Notes: generated by a model from the letters alone, not told the origin. A stretch of DNA of 64,000 bases from Colletotrichum lupini (GCF_023278565.1 NC_064676.1:7068001-7132000), one strand, 5' to 3'. Shown: positions 10,615 through 24,164, counted from the stretch's first letter. Numbers and translations are program-made.

Positions 10615-13600
10615 CTAATTAATAGTTAAATTTTATTATTATAGATTAGTAAGGTATCTTATTATATAAAAAAGACGACTTTTTAATACTATACGGGATA
10701 GGAGATTCGTACTAATTAACCTTACGGAAGTAGACGAAAAAGGGGGCAATTTTCGAATACCGTACGAAATCGAGTAATCGTAGCCCTTTATTACTTACGA
10801 GAGGTCGATATTTACTACGTTAAACTACGTTAATTAATAGAACTGCTTAAGTAACTAGCCTTTTACCGTCGCCCCGAGTAGCTTTTTTATTAAACGATTT
10901 TTCTATAGCCGGCCCGTAATTAAAAATTAACTAATTAAATTAATAAAAATACGGTATAAAAGAGCACTGCGTAATTAAAAAAGGGGATCTCTAAACGTAA
11001 ATATTTTTACTTAGTAGCGAAGGTAACCCTATAGGAGTTATTAAGCTAAGAGATTTACGGTATATAGGAAAGTCTATTATTATAAGGATCTTATAAATAT
11101 AACCTTAAGCCCGCAATCTAAACGACCTCCTTATAGCTCTTTTAACTACTCCCTAGGTATTACTTAGGAATATAATATAGGGGACGGTCTAACGAGGGAG
11201 AAGGGGATTTAGAGGTCTTAATGATATCGAGCTAAGAGTATTACGGATCTTAGAGATTAACTTAAAAAAAAAGTAGCTACCCTAAAGTAGTCCTACGACC
11301 TCTTACTAAAGTTATTATTAGCCTAAGAAAAGGCTAAAAAGACGAGGATCTAAGGGGAAAAGAAAAGAATTCTCTAAAGGGCCGCTTAAGGGCTTCTTTT
11401 TTATACTAGCTCCTAGCGCGAGATTACTAATTTTAAAAAATTAACTAAGGAAGCTATTTAGAGATTATAAAGAGTACGAGGCTTAAGAAGCTAGAAGTAT
11501 ATAAGATAGCGGAAATTAATAACTAGTAAAAATCCCGAGACTAATTATTATATCTTTTTATAGTAATATAAACGTCTACTGCTACTATTATTAAAAAGAA
11601 CTACTAAAACCTACCCTTTTTTATTAAATAAAAAGGAGGATCTTAGTAAGTACGATAGCTAGTAATTTAGAAAGGTAGTAGTAATCGCTAAAAATAGTAA
11701 AAACGAGAGTAATAGTAAGATAATAAGAAGAAGCGGGAATCTCTTAGACCTTAATAAATTCGTTAGGTAATAAAAATACGGATTTATTATAACTAGCGCA
11801 CGGATTAAATATATCCTTATTAAAATTAAATATACTAGTAATTACTAATATAAATATAAGCTAGAGCACGACCCTTAGCGAGTTAGGGTAAAAAAGGAGA
11901 GGACGAAACCCGATCCTAGATAGAATCCTAATCCCTTATAAGTAGGTAAATATTAACCCGGATTATTAGGGGACGTAAATATATAGAATTGCGGATTAGC
12001 CTAATAGTAAGTAAATTAACGCGGTATTAATCTATTTAACTAAGGTTTATAAAAAAAAAGGGCTATAAGGGTAACCCCTATTTTATAAAATCGTAAACGA
12101 CCTTAGTTACTAACTAGATAAATAGTTTATAAGCATAAGCCTAAGAATAATAAAAATAGTTAATAGATTCTTTTATAGGCGAGGGGTATTACTAATATAA
12201 TTATAATTATAAGAGCTATACGAAATATTAATAGCGATAATTATAGAGGAGGAATTCGTATTATAGAACTAAGTATAGGTTAATAGAGCGTATAATCGCT
12301 TTAACGAATTTAAAAAAAGGGTAAACGACCTAGATTTCCTCTTTATAATTATCAACGGAAATCTATCGTTATAAAAGGATATACCGGGGCAAAATATAGT
12401 ACTAAAAGTACGATAATTAATAATTCCGCCTATTTCGATCTATAACTCGTTACCGCTATTAATACGAAATTCGGCGCCGATTAACTAATAAAAAAAGAAG
12501 TAAACGACCCGAAGTTATTAATAGTACGCAGCGACGTAGGGATCGTATATAAATACTAAAAATCTAGTAGCGAATATAAAGCAATTTATAGACCTTAAAA
12601 AGATCTTTTTAAAAAAGAAATTATACTCTAGGGGGAAGTATAAGGTCTTATAAGAAACCCTAACGATATTTTATAATTATTATAAAAAAGTCGGAATTAG
12701 GGAATATTAGTATTATTCGGTAATTAATATCGTACTCGTAAGCAAAGCCTCTAATTACTATTACGAAGCGGTACGTAATTTCGATTAAGACGACTTTTTT
12801 AATATAATTAACGCAATCCGAAGCCGCTTTAAGACTTATAATAAGAACCTAGAGCTCTTATCTAAGCTACGAGCGATTTTTTTTATATCTATAGCTAGGA
12901 TAATAGAGGGTAAATTATAAGTAGAGATCCTTAAAGAGCTTATCGATCGAATTAATAAGCTAGCGAAAACCTAGCTAAATAAGGGGATAAACGAGCGGAA
13001 AGTCGGATATTTCTATACTATAGTTTAGCGTATACTAAAAGTAAAAATAACCCTATACCAGGTACCCGAAGACTACGAGATACTTTGCTCGAGGCTAAGA
13101 TCTAGCTTTAATATTAAAATAAGAATGCCGTACTAAACTTATTTCTAAGTATACGACGGCCCTTATTAATAATATTAAGTCGATTAAACGTATAATAAGA
13201 AAGGAAAAGAGGTTAAATATAATAATCGCTAGTAAGGAGGCCTAGATTTATTAAATAAGTAGAGATTTAACTTATAGGTAGGGTAATAGAAAAAGTAATA
13301 TTATATTTATAAAAAGGATAGATATTAGTTAAGTAACTATTTTAAAGAAGAGCGTACTAAATTATATAAATAATATAAAAAGTCGAGGGTAATAGATAGT
13401 AAAACTAGCCCTCGTCGGTTTAACTAATTCCTTATTATATATAAGGGCAGATCTGGGGGTATAGAACTTAGTAACGGTAGTTAAAGTAGCGGCCTAAAGT
13501 ATATACCCCCTATAAGAGATTCGGAAGATAAAGAAGATCTTACTCCCTATATTAACGAATTAGATTATGACGAAATTAATAATATTAACTACTCTTTTTT

Positions 13601-14299
13601 CGCCCCGTTAGCCTCTAGAGGATATACGAGGCTAAACGAATAGAGGGTAGTAAAAGCTCTTAATAAGTAAGCTTTTATTTATAAATAGTAAGAGAAGGTC
13701 CCTTAGATAATAGATATAGAGGCGGCCGAAAGGGCGAATTTAATAGGGCCAAAGCCTATTTTCTTAACGATTAAAGAGAAGACGCTATCTCTCTCGATAT
13801 TTAAAAAAAAAGAATATAGTACTAAGTAAATCTAGGGGTAGCTAGAGGGGTCCTTTTTATATTACCTAGGTCCCTCGAATACTAAGCTTATATAGGTATT
13901 CTATACGAGCAAAAGGTACGGTCTAATCGATTTTTATAAGATTATCCTAAATACTAAGGTATTATAATAGTTAATTAGAAAAAAAGGGTAATTCTAAGCG
14001 CTATAAAAGATCGCGCTAATAACGCTTAATACGTCGATAGTAAGTATTACGAGGATTAGTTTCGGCCTAGGTAAGGAAATCGTCGCCCTAGGTATAGTAA
14101 AAGTAAAAATATACTTCGGAACGATAACTTTCTATATTTTACTTATTAATACCCCATTTCTCTTATATTTAAAAAATATAGATCGACTAGGTATTATATT
14201 TAATAATACGAGGAACAGAATCTCTAGCAGTAAGTACTTTGAGATAGTCGAATAATAATAGGGGTATACGTTTATAAAGCTTACTAACGACACGAAGTT

Positions 14300-17110
14300 A
14301 ATTAATTACCTAACGGAAAGTAAGCTTAGAAAACTATATTAGAAATTCGGGCACCCGTCGGTTACGAGGCTATATAACCTCTTAAAGTAATTAGGTAATA
14401 ATAATATCGAAATAGGGGCGCTAGAGTAGTTAATAAAAGTATACTATTAATACTAGATAAATACGTAGAGCCCACGTAGATTTAAGTTTAAATTGCATAA
14501 TAAGCTTAACTTTAACTAGGAAATAGTCGTCGATATTTTCTACTTAAATAGTCGGCTAGTACTATATATAATCGACGTAGCTATATCTTTCTAAGTAGGG
14601 TAATTCCTTTGGGATCTATAAGTAAAAATAATATAAGTAGCCCTATAAAAAAGCTAGATCGATATATACTAAGGACCGCTAGACGGCATTAGAACCGACG
14701 CTAATACTAGCTTTAAGTTAGTAAAATTTAGGGATAATACGACGGCTTACGGTATATAGTTAAAAGTCGTACCCGTTAAAGCGCACTATAGTATTAAAAA
14801 AGTAAAAAGGGTATACTAATAGTTAAAAAGGGCGTTTAGAATTATTAAAAAGGAAAATCCGGATTTTACTAACGACGAATACCTCTAGATAGTACTTAAA
14901 TACTATAACGATACTATAGGGCCTAACGGACTTATACTAACGCTATTAGTATTTAGAGTATATTTAAGAACGACCTTAGCCTTGCTACTATTACTAAGTA
15001 TAAGCTAACGAGCTTAGGTAATTAAAAAAGTAATACGGGTACTGCGCGAGGTAAATATAAAAAAATAAGTTAACGAGGTAATTACTACGTATAATAGGCC
15101 TAACATAGGGGATAATTTAAATATACTACTAAATTCGGATATACGAGTATAGCGCAAAATTACTTAATAATAGACTAGGCTATATAAGTTAATTTCTATT
15201 AACGAGCGCTTTTATATAGTCGCGAGAGATCGTAACTAGCTACTCGAAGTATTAATTATAGTAGTTAGACCGTACTATATAGATCTTAACGAGGTAATTT
15301 CTAACTTATAAAAAAAAGAAGAGCTAGGGGAAACTATATAACCCGCGGCAGAGGTATAGGAAATTATCCTTAATAAAATCGTCGTAGTAGTACTAATAAA
15401 TGACGAGGAAAAGGAAATTACTAAAAGGGTACTAATATTACTAATAAGACGTCGCAAAAGACTATAATAGTACGCCCTAACGCGGTAATTTATTATTAGT
15501 AACGAGGTAATTAATACTTTTTATATAGTAAAAGAGAAAGCCGATTTCGAGCTAGTGGTTAAACTACGTAAGGAAAGCGTAATTATAACTACTAAAAAGC
15601 CGTATAAGGGATCAGATCTTATCGAAGTAAACACTCTTCGTAATCGAGGGGTCTATCGATTTATCTTATACGACTTAGAAAAACATATAAACCTCCGTAT
15701 ATTTAAATTATAAATAGTTCGTAAGATTAAAGGGAAAAGAACACCCTAGCCGTATAAGAAGTTTAAATATATAATCTAGGGATACGGCGATATTAAAAAA
15801 GCGACGCTACTTATATAATTACTTATTATATAGCGCTATAGCTAACGATTAATAATAGTACTAATAATATCGCTATAGAAAAAGGGATACGAGATTTAGA
15901 GCCGTAATATTACCTAGGCCTATACCTAATCGGCCATAGGGCTTATAAGGAAAATCCTGGCCTATTTACCGAAGGAAATGGCTAGTAAGTACTTAGAAGG
16001 TACGATTATTAAAGTGCTTAAGCTACTATATAGGCTCGCAGAATCGGGCACCTATTAGTAGGCTACTTACTACGATTTTTATATTAATTAATTATTAATA
16101 GTTATTTTTACGTACGACCCGTGCTTATTAGTTATAAAGTACGAAGGTAATTAATTTAGGATTATTAAAATATAGACCGACGATATATTAGGCCTATTTA
16201 ATATTAATTTTATAAAAAAGGAGGATAAGGAGCTTTAAAAAGCGGGCTTTATAGCGAAGCTAAAAGAGGTCCTTATAATAAATACCCCCCTAGTATTTAA
16301 TAATAGGATTTTTATAATTAAAGGGGAAACTATTATTTTTTAATAAAAGGGGTAGGGCGAGAAGATTAACCTCGTCGATCCGAACGTAACTAACGTTAAA
16401 AAGCGGTATAAGGCTAAGCTCGTGCGAGGGGTATATATTATAAGTATTTATTAGCCCGAGGCGACTTTTAATTATATTAAAATAGCGTAGGCTATAGATC
16501 TAACCGAACGAAACGTCGAAGTACTTAATAAGTAGCTTAAGTAGTAATAAACAAATCTCGATCGAGGTCTCGTCTACTACCTAATTAACCTTACGATTAA
16601 TAAGCTCTACGTCTTCGTTAATAAGTTATTTACGAATAATAACGACCTTACTTCGTAATTAGGGTATATCATTATCTTAGCTAACGAGAGTATAGGTAAG
16701 AGCGAATTTACTATATACGGTAATATAATCTATTACTCGTTAACTAAAAGTAAGTAAATAACGAGAAGTATACTAGCGTTAAAAGTTTATAATATAGTTA
16801 ACGGCGTTAACCTCTCTTACGTAATTTTAACGACGCTAAGGAAGATTACTAATCGAATTAGCCTTCTACTTATTCTAATAGTTATTTATATAGATTCCTA
16901 CTTATTATATAAATACCTCGTTAAATTAAGAACGACGAAAGAAAAGAGGCTTATAATCGATATTATAGCCCTTAGGTAATTATATAAAAGGCGTAAGATA
17001 CTTAAGATTTATTAAATTAATAATAAAGATAACCTCGTAAACGCTTTTATAAAAGTAGTATTAAATAAGGGATTAAAGTAATTCGTAAGTAGCGCAAAGG
17101 TTACTATATA
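14300..17110 (+). pseudogene. Degraded copia pol region (integrase, RT, RNase H)
   Basis: Broken frames still show integrase-like words near 14340-15000 (SPRRFKFKL, EIVVDIF, PNGL), the reverse-transcriptase D-D box near 16170 (TDDILGL) and the RNase H segment near 16610-16700 (KLYVFVNKLFTNNNDL). Stops interrupt all of them, mostly at sites explained by CAG to TAG. No functional protein can be made. Confidence 0.85.
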
Positions 17111-17239
17111 AATAAAAAGATAGGTTATATAAAAAGAGTAGAGAAAAGGGGGAAAAGGAGACGACTTAATAAACGGGCCCGAGGTCGAATTATACCTCTA
17201 ATTATAGCAGTTAAATCGATAAAAAAAAGAGAAAGTTAG

Positions 17240-17444
17240 TATCGGATTAGAAGTCTAATTCGACCGTAGTATATAGCTAACTACGTAGGGGCTAATTAGG
17301 GGCCCTATTTACGACTATTATAGCTAGCCTAACTTATAGTTAGAACCTCCTTTTTATACCTACTACGTAGATATTTATATAGTTTAATTGATCTCTTCGT
17401 TAACTACGGTTCGAACTAACTACCCTATAATAGGGATACTAACA
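17240..17444 (+). repeat. 3' LTR of copia copy 1
   Basis: 205 bp, beginning TATCGGATTAG (TG changed to TA) and ending GGGATACTAACA. The end is followed directly by the second TAGAC target copy and then by the rest of the SGNH gene. Confidence 0.95.
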
Positions 17445-17449
17445 TAGAC

Positions 17450-17593
17450 TGCTCGAGTTCTGCCGGGTTTACAACCTCTATGTTGCGAGATGGCGTATAC
17501 CCTAACGATTAGGGAGACCAGACTATAGCCCAGAAGGTCGGTCCATTGCTGATTAAGTACGTCAGGGATCTCATTGCTGAGCGCGGGCTTTGA
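17450..17593 (+). pseudogene. SGNH esterase, 3' part, catalytic His lost
   Basis: The frame continues directly from 10409 across the removed element and reads VDCSSSAGFTTSML, then DGVYPND, and on to a natural stop at 17591-17593. Block V of SGNH hydrolases is D-x-x-H (typically DGVHPN). Here the His codon CAC reads TAC (Tyr), a CpA to TpA change that removes the catalytic histidine. A further in-frame TAG stands at 17510-17512. The fragment has no start of its own and is not functional. Confidence 0.88.
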
Positions 17594-18660
17594 AATTATT
17601 GTACAGGGAGTTTGGGTGATAGTCAACTCGACTGGGTGCTGAGATAGCATATATAGAGATCTACGTAGTAGTAAGATTCATCTAGGTTGAGTTAGGGTTC
17701 GTTGAACTGAGGCACATGTACCTAAGGACGTTGACAGTTGTATGCTCAATGCAAACTGTCTTTTTTGATAGTTGAAGTTGTAGTTACATCCACTGTAGAC
17801 GTCTAATGAACGTTGATGTAGGGAATCCTCAAGATGTCTCCCCGCCAGAAGGCTGACCCGCGTCGGAGTAAGCCACATATAACAAAGGTAAGGTTCTCTA
17901 TTGGTGAGGAACATGCTTTGCGTAACGATCCGAAGTTTTCAAAGGCAACGAACCTTCGGGTCCACTTTGTCCGCGAGATAGCCTTGGAAGGCCGCCAGGA
18001 TGACTGAGCGCCGAGAGCCAAGACCGAGAATCGAGCGAGTGTGGGATTTCAGACCGACCTCCATATTGAAGAGGCGCATCGGTCTTCAATCGATAGACAC
18101 TGAGTGACCTATATAGAGATAATGTGCGCTCATCAACTTCTAAAACCAAGGGAGAATCAATCGTTCTTTCGCTCAAGTGAGGGATGAAGATTTAGCTCAT
18201 CCCATCGGGAATATCGCGATCTCCCCGACCCGAAAGGATGCGGGAACTTAGTTTCGTTCTCGCGTTTGGCATTTACACTCGAGCACGGACGAACTTGAGG
18301 GACTTCCGGCTACCAGAGTCTAACAATTACTTACCCTCCGAGACGTCTGACATCTGGCTCCCGCTCACCAGCACCAGTCTGTGCTCGGCATGATCCCTCC
18401 GCTGCAAGATAGTCTTCCGTAGATAAGGAACTCGCGGACGGACATGGCAAGATATGCGCAAAGTCTGTCGGCCGAAACGAGGGCTTCTTTGCCGAGTAAG
18501 AATGTTAGATGGCTTTTAAAGTGTTTGCTTGGTCAAGCTCCTTCGCTAGTGCCTATGGGCACATCCTGCTGTTTCTTTCCCCCTCGAAGAATCGCTTCGT
18601 CAACAAACCCATGCCACACAAATCCCCCCTCCAGTTTACATCAAAATCTCCGGCACGACA
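17594..18660. other. Gene-free stretch and MFS promoter
   Basis: This is normal-composition DNA between the SGNH remnant and the MFS transporter. Short minus-strand open frames (17678-17914, 17803-18021, 17898-18176) have no recognisable motif and overlap each other. The promoter of the MFS gene should lie in the last few hundred bases; I see no clear TATA box. Confidence 0.5.
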
Positions 18661-20377
18661 ATGTCAGATCCTCTTGAGCTGGAGCTCGATCGCCCGAAGA
18701 GGAATTCCAGAATGATTGAGAAGTTTGATGACGAGATCAAGGTCGCGGGGGTGGTAGACCAGCAACCGGTTGTCTCGAGGAGAGAGTCGGTCCAAAGCGA
18801 TACGTATGGATCATCTGCCGGCGCCACAACCTTCGACAAGAAGCTCCTCTACAAACTCGATATGCGTCTAATGATTGCCATGTTCTTTTTGAACTTCTTG
18901 TCGTTAATGGGCCGCACAAATATCGGAGCCGCACTGATCCGGCAACTTCCACAAGATCTTCATCTCGACGCGATGAAGGTGTTTATCGTTCTCACGATGC
19001 CAGCGGCGCCGTTGATCCTATTCGAGGTGCCAAGTAATCTACTTATGCGCTTTCTGAATCGCAAGTTCAACTTCCCATACTTGTGGTACATGTGTACTCT
19101 CGACATATTACTGGGTAAGTCTATATTTGTCACCGAGTCGTGTTATGCGGGGGGTTATTGTAAAATTGAACGCAGAAGCTTCGGCTATCATGACCGAGCT
19201 GTGTTGATGGGCATGCTAATGATAAGTACAGGTATAATCACGATCGGCCAAGGATTCGTCAAGACATTCGATCAGATGATAGCCACCCGATTCTTCGTTG
19301 GTGTCTTCGATGCAGGTCTCATCCCTGGCTGCGTCTTCTTGTGTTCTCTTTACTACCCTCCAAGGCATCTTCAATGGAGACTTGGACTGATTACTGTCGC
19401 CAATATCTGTTCAAATATTGCCGGGAACTTTCTTGCATACGCAATCGCCAACATCCAAACCACTGAGAATTTCAAAGGGTGGAGATGGTACGATTCCAAT
19501 TCCCGCATTATTTTTCGAAACGGCTCTAACATCTCGTAGGATCTTTATTATTGAGGGTATCTTCACTGTGGTAGCTTCTCTGGCCTGCCTTCCTGCTAAT
19601 GTTGGACCTCCGGAGAAGGCCAAGTTCTTGACGGAAGAAGAAAAGCGACTTATCAGAAATTCAGTCGAAATACGCAGCACAGAGATCGGTGTTGTAGCAG
19701 AGTGGAAAATGTTTTTCACAAACCCCCTCAATTACTGCTGGGCTGCCCTCTACTGCTTCACGACTACAACCGCTTACTCAGTTTCCATCTTTTCTCCGTC
19801 CTTTGTCAAGTCCTTTCACCCGGAGCTCAGCGCTGCAGATGTACAGGCGCAGATTGTTCCCATCTTCGTGGTGGCTGCTGTGGCATGTCTTACAACTGCT
19901 TACGCAGCTGACCGTCTCAACCACCGCGCGGCCTTCGGCCTTGGCGGCTTCATTTTCACCATCGTTGGCTACGCAATCTTGAGGCAAGATGAACACGAAA
20001 GCACAAATGTGACCATGATGGCGCTGTACTTCATCGCCTTCGGCACCTTCATCACTCTTCCCATGATCTGGATCTTGACTATGCAAAACTTGCAGACGCC
20101 TTTCCAGCGAGCCATTGGGAGCGGCTTTGTGGTTGGAGTTGGGAACACATCAGGCTACATCTCAGCCTGGATATTTAAGACAAGCGACGGCCCGTATTAC
20201 AAGAATGGCATGACGATCAGCATGATCCTAGTCGTAATTGCATTTGCCATTCTTTCGACAACTTGGCTTTACATCGAGATGCATAATAGGAGGCTTGATA
20301 GAGAGGAGAGATTGCATCCGTCTGCGGGAGCTGGAACCAAGAGGCTTACCGGGCGAAGTTTCCGGTACAAGGCATAG
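18661..20377 (+). CDS. MFS transporter, Dal5/allantoate permease-like (anion:cation symporter family)
   Basis: Three exons, 18661-19114, 19232-19487 and 19540-20377, give 515 residues. The introns are 117 nt (GTAAGT, phase 1) and 52 nt (GTACGA, CTCTAAC branch, phase 2). The N-terminus has about 65 cytosolic residues ending in DKKLLYKLDMRLM, the usual entry of this family, followed by the first membrane helix. Further landmarks are FEVPSNLLMRFL after TM2-3, GVFDAGLIPGCVFLCSLYYP around TM5, and GWRWIFIIEGI before the central loop. About 12 hydrophobic segments are expected. Known relatives carry vitamins, allantoate, nicotinate or other organic anions across the plasma membrane; the substrate cannot be read here. 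The gene is intact although it lies between two RIP-degraded retrotransposons about 1.2 kb and 0.6 kb away. Confidence 0.92.
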
Positions 20378-20880
20378 TTTATCGTCACTTTATTACACTT
20401 GGAAGGTTCCGACATTCGGCCTGGACGTTCCCAAGCCCTTGGGCGTGTTTGAAGCCCGACACGCCCCTATATTTCATGTCGCCGATCTGAATATGTCAAG
20501 CATGTTTCCGACTATTTTGCTCTTGAGCTGTGATGAACTTCCATTTCTAAGTGTCGGGATCCCTGTGATGATTGTGTAGTGTTACCTGCCACCACCTCAT
20601 GCAGCTAGATAACCTCATTTTCGTTCCGAATGATCTCGATACGAGCCCATATCCAATCAGATGTGGCTGACAACGCATTACTATTTCCCCGCGGGCCTCA
20701 CTGCGGTGTGACGTCTAGATCGCCGAATCCTAAAGAACCGAATTCAAAAACCCACATAACCCTGATACCCGGTCAAGGGCATTATTCACGTCTCCATTTC
20801 ACTTTCTCTTCGTGTCACGAGGAATCGACTACTGACATTTTGTCGCCTTTATTCTGATAATTCAAACTTCCAAGAAAGAC
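20378..20880. other. Gene-free stretch
   Basis: This holds the 3' region of the MFS gene and the probable promoter of the split membrane-protein gene starting at 20881. Nothing else is seen. Confidence 0.5.
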
Positions 20881-21020
20881 ATGGCAGTCACGTCCACACT
20901 TTACACTCCCTTGGTGGAAACCCATTTCTACTCCACAGGTGGTTACCAGCTCTCCACTGTGTATACCTTGCAGCCACAAACGACACCCTTCACACCGAGA
21001 GATAGTACCTGTTCCATAAT
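20881..21020 (+). pseudogene. Cys-rich single-pass membrane protein, N-terminal part, disrupted
   Basis: ATG 20881 (context AAGACATGG) opens 46 codons that begin MAVTSTLYTPLVETHFYS and end RDSTCSI. The copia element follows at 21021. The frame resumes in phase at 27546 after one ATAAT target copy is removed. There is no classical signal peptide, as in other fungal proteins of this CPSGW/CCPSGW type that rely on the internal membrane helix. Confidence 0.75.
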
Positions 21021-21225
21021 TATTGGTATCCCTATTACAGGGTAGTTGGTTCGAACCGTAGTTAACGAAGAGATTAATTGAACTATATAAATATCTGCGT
21101 CGTAGGTATAAAAAGGAGGTTCTAACTATAAGTTAGGCTAGTTACGATAATTATAAATAGGGCCCCTAATTAGCCCCTGCGCAGTCGGCTATATGCCATA
21201 GTTAAATTAGACTTCTAATTTAATA
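21021..21225 (-). repeat. 3' LTR of copia copy 2
   Basis: 205 bp. On the minus strand it runs from TATTAAATTAGAAG to GGGATACCAATA. Differences from the other three LTRs are transitions. Confidence 0.93.
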
Positions 21226-21353
21226 CTAACTTTCTCTTTTTTTTATTAATTTAATTACTACGGTTAGAGGTATAATTTGACCTCGGGCCCGTTTACTAAG
21301 TCGTCTCCTTTTCCCCCTTTTTTTTACTCTTTTTATATAACCTATCCCTCTAT

Positions 21354-24164
21354 TTATATAATAACTTTTCTACTACTTATAAATTATTCTAATCCCTTAT
21401 TTAGTACTACTTTTATAAAAGCGTTTACGAAGTTATTTTTACTATTAATCTAACGGATCTTAAGTATCTCGCGCCTTTCGTATAATTACTTAAGGGCTAT
21501 AATATCGATTATAAGCCTCTTTTCTTTCGTCGTTCTTAATTTAATAAGGTATTCGTATAGCGAGTAAGAATTAGTATAAATAACCGTTAGAATAAGTAAA
21601 AGGCTAATTCGATCGGTAATCTTCTTTAGCGTTATTAAAATTATATAAAAGAGGTTAACGCCGTTAACTATACTATAAACCTCCGATATTAATATACTTC
21701 TTATTACTCGCTTATTTTTAGTTAATAAGTAATAGATTATATTACTATATATAGTAAATTCGCTCTCGCCTATACTCTCGTTAACTAGGATAATAATGTA
21801 CCCTAATTACGAAATAAGGTCGTTATTATTCGTAAATAACCTATTAATAAAGACGTAGAGCTTATTAGTCGCAGGGTCGATTAAGTAGTAAACGAGACCT
21901 CGATCGAGATTCGTTTATTACTACTTAAGCCGCTTATTAAGTACTTTAATATCTCGTTTAGTTAGATCTATAGCCTATACTACCCTAGCGTAATTAAAAA
22001 TTACTTTAAGCTAATAAATACTTATAATATATACCCCTCGCGCGAGCTTAGCCTTATATTACTTCTTAATATTAATTACGTTCGGATTAACGAGGTTAAT
22101 CTTCTTACCCTACCCCTTTTATTAAAAAATAACGGTCTCCCCTTTAATTATAAAAATCCCGTTATTAAATACTAAGGGGGTATTTATTATAAAGACCTCT
22201 TTTAGCTTTACTACGAAGCCCGCTTTTTAGAGCTCCTTATCCTCCTTTTTTATAAAGTTAATATTAGATAGGCTTAATATATCGTCGGTCTATATTCTAA
22301 CGATCCTAAATTAGTTACTTTCGTACTCCGTAACTAGTAAATACGGGTCGTACGTAGAGGTAATTATTAATAGTTAATTAATATAAAAATCGTAATAGGT
22401 AGCCTACTAATAGGTGCCTAATTCTACGAGCCTATATAGTAGCTTAAGCACTTTAATAATCGTACTTTTTAAGTACTTACTAGCCATTTCTTTTAGTAAA
22501 TAGGCTAGGATTTTCCTTATAAGCCCTGTGGCCGATTAGGTATAGGCCTAGGTAATATTACGGCTCTAAATCTCGTATCCCTTCTTCCGTAGTAATACTA
22601 TTAATACTATTATTAATCGTTAGCTATAGCGCTATATAGTGGGCGATTATATAAGTAGCGTTGCCTTTTTAACGTCGCCGTACCCCTAAATTACGTATCT
22701 AGACTTCTCGTACGGGTAGGGTGTTCTTTTTTTTTAATTTTACGAACTATTTATAATTTAAATATGCGGAGGTTTATATATTTTTTTAGGTCGTATAAGA
22801 TAAATCGATAGACCCCTCGATTATAAAGAGTATCTACTTCGATAAGATCTAATCCCTTATACGGCTTTTTAGTAGTTATAATTATACCTTCTTTACGTAG
22901 TTTAACCGCTAGCTCGAAATCGGCTTTCTCTTTTATTATATAAAAGGTATTAATTACCTCGTCGCTAGTAATAAATTGCCGCATTAGGGCTTACTATTGT
23001 GGTTTTTTATAACGTCTTGCTAGTAGTATTAGTGCCCTTTTAGCAATTTCCTTTTCCTCGTCGTTTATTAGTACTATTATAACGATTTCGTTAAGGATAA
23101 TTTCCTATGCCTCTACTACGGGTTATATAGTTTCCCCTAGCTCTTTTTCTTTTTATAAGTTAGAAATTACCTCGTTAAGATCTATATAGTACGGTCTAAC
23201 TATTATAATTAATACTTCGAGTAGCTAGTTACGATCTCTTGCGACTATATAAGAGCGCTCGTTAATAGAAATTAACTTATATAGCCTAGCCTACTATTAA
23301 GTAATTTCGCGCTATACTTATATATCCGAATTTAGTAATATATTTAGATTATCCCTTATATTGGGCCTATTACGCGTAGTAATTACTTCGTTAACTTGCT
23401 TTTTTATACTTACCTCGCGCAATACTCGTATTATTTTTTCAATTACTTAGGCTCGTTAGCTTATATTTAGCGACGGTAGCGAGGCTAAGGTCGTTCTTAA
23501 ATATACTCTAAATACTAATAGCGTTAGTATAAGTCCGTTAGGCCCTATAGTATTATTATAATATTTAAGTACTATCTAGAGGCATTCGTCGTCAGTAAAA
23601 TCCGGATTTTCCTCTTTAATAATTCTAAACGCCCTTTTTAATTATTAATATACTCTCTTTACTTTTTTAATACTATAGTGCGCTTTAATAGGTACGACTT
23701 TTAGCTATATACTATAGGCCGTCGTATTATCCCTAAATTTTACTAACTTAAAGCTAGTACTAGCGTCGGTTCTAATACCGTCTAGCGGTCCCTAGTATAT
23801 ATCGATCTAGCTTTTTTATAGGGCTACCTATACTATTTTTATTTATAGATCCCGGAGGAATTGCCCTACTTAGAAAGATATAGCTACGTTGATTATATAT
23901 AGTACTAGCTAACTATTTAAGTAAAAGATATTAACGACGATTTCCTAATTAAAGTTAAGCTTATTACGCAATTTAAACTTAAATCTACGTAGGCTTTGCG
24001 CATTTATTTAGTATTAGTAATATACTTTTATTAACTACTCTAGCGCCCCTATTTCGATATTATTATTATCTAATTACTTTAAGAAGTTATATAGCCTCGT
24101 AACTAACGGGTACCTAAATCTCTGGTATAGTTTTCTAAGCTTACTTTTTATTAAGTAATTAATC
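21354..24164 (-). pseudogene. Degraded copia pol region of copy 2
   Basis: Mirror of the pol remnants of copy 1. RNase H words lie near 21780-21865, the reverse transcriptase near 21900-22700, and the integrase near 23360-24130. The longest surviving open piece is 22751-22984 (minus, about 77 codons), in the linker before reverse transcriptase, with EKADFELAVKLRKEG. It is not functional. Confidence 0.85.

Larger units (their letters stand above)
10410..17444 (+). mobile_element. Ty1/copia LTR retrotransposon, copy 1, RIP-degraded
   Basis: The element is 7035 bp with 205 bp LTRs at both ends and a 5 bp target duplication TAGAC (10405-10409 and 17445-17449). A purine run just before the 3' LTR (about 17220-17237) is a good polypurine tract. 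The whole element has almost no CpA or TpG while CpG, CpT and CpC remain, and every frame is full of TAG/TAA codons, which fits saturating RIP. Despite this, the order gag zinc knuckle (about 13290-13330), integrase (about 14330-15100), reverse transcriptase (about 15750-16550) and RNase H (about 16600-17110) can be followed. Integrase before reverse transcriptase identifies Ty1/copia, not Ty3/gypsy. It lies inside exon 3 of the SGNH esterase gene. Confidence 0.95.

Noticed and set aside
10617..17239. A CRISPR array, tRNA or rRNA gene inside the AT-rich blocks
   Set aside because: No regularly spaced repeats, and no cloverleaf or rRNA words were found. The low complexity comes from RIP mutation.
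10410..17444. Ty3/gypsy identity of the LTR element
   Set aside because: Integrase words precede reverse transcriptase and RNase H, which is the copia order.
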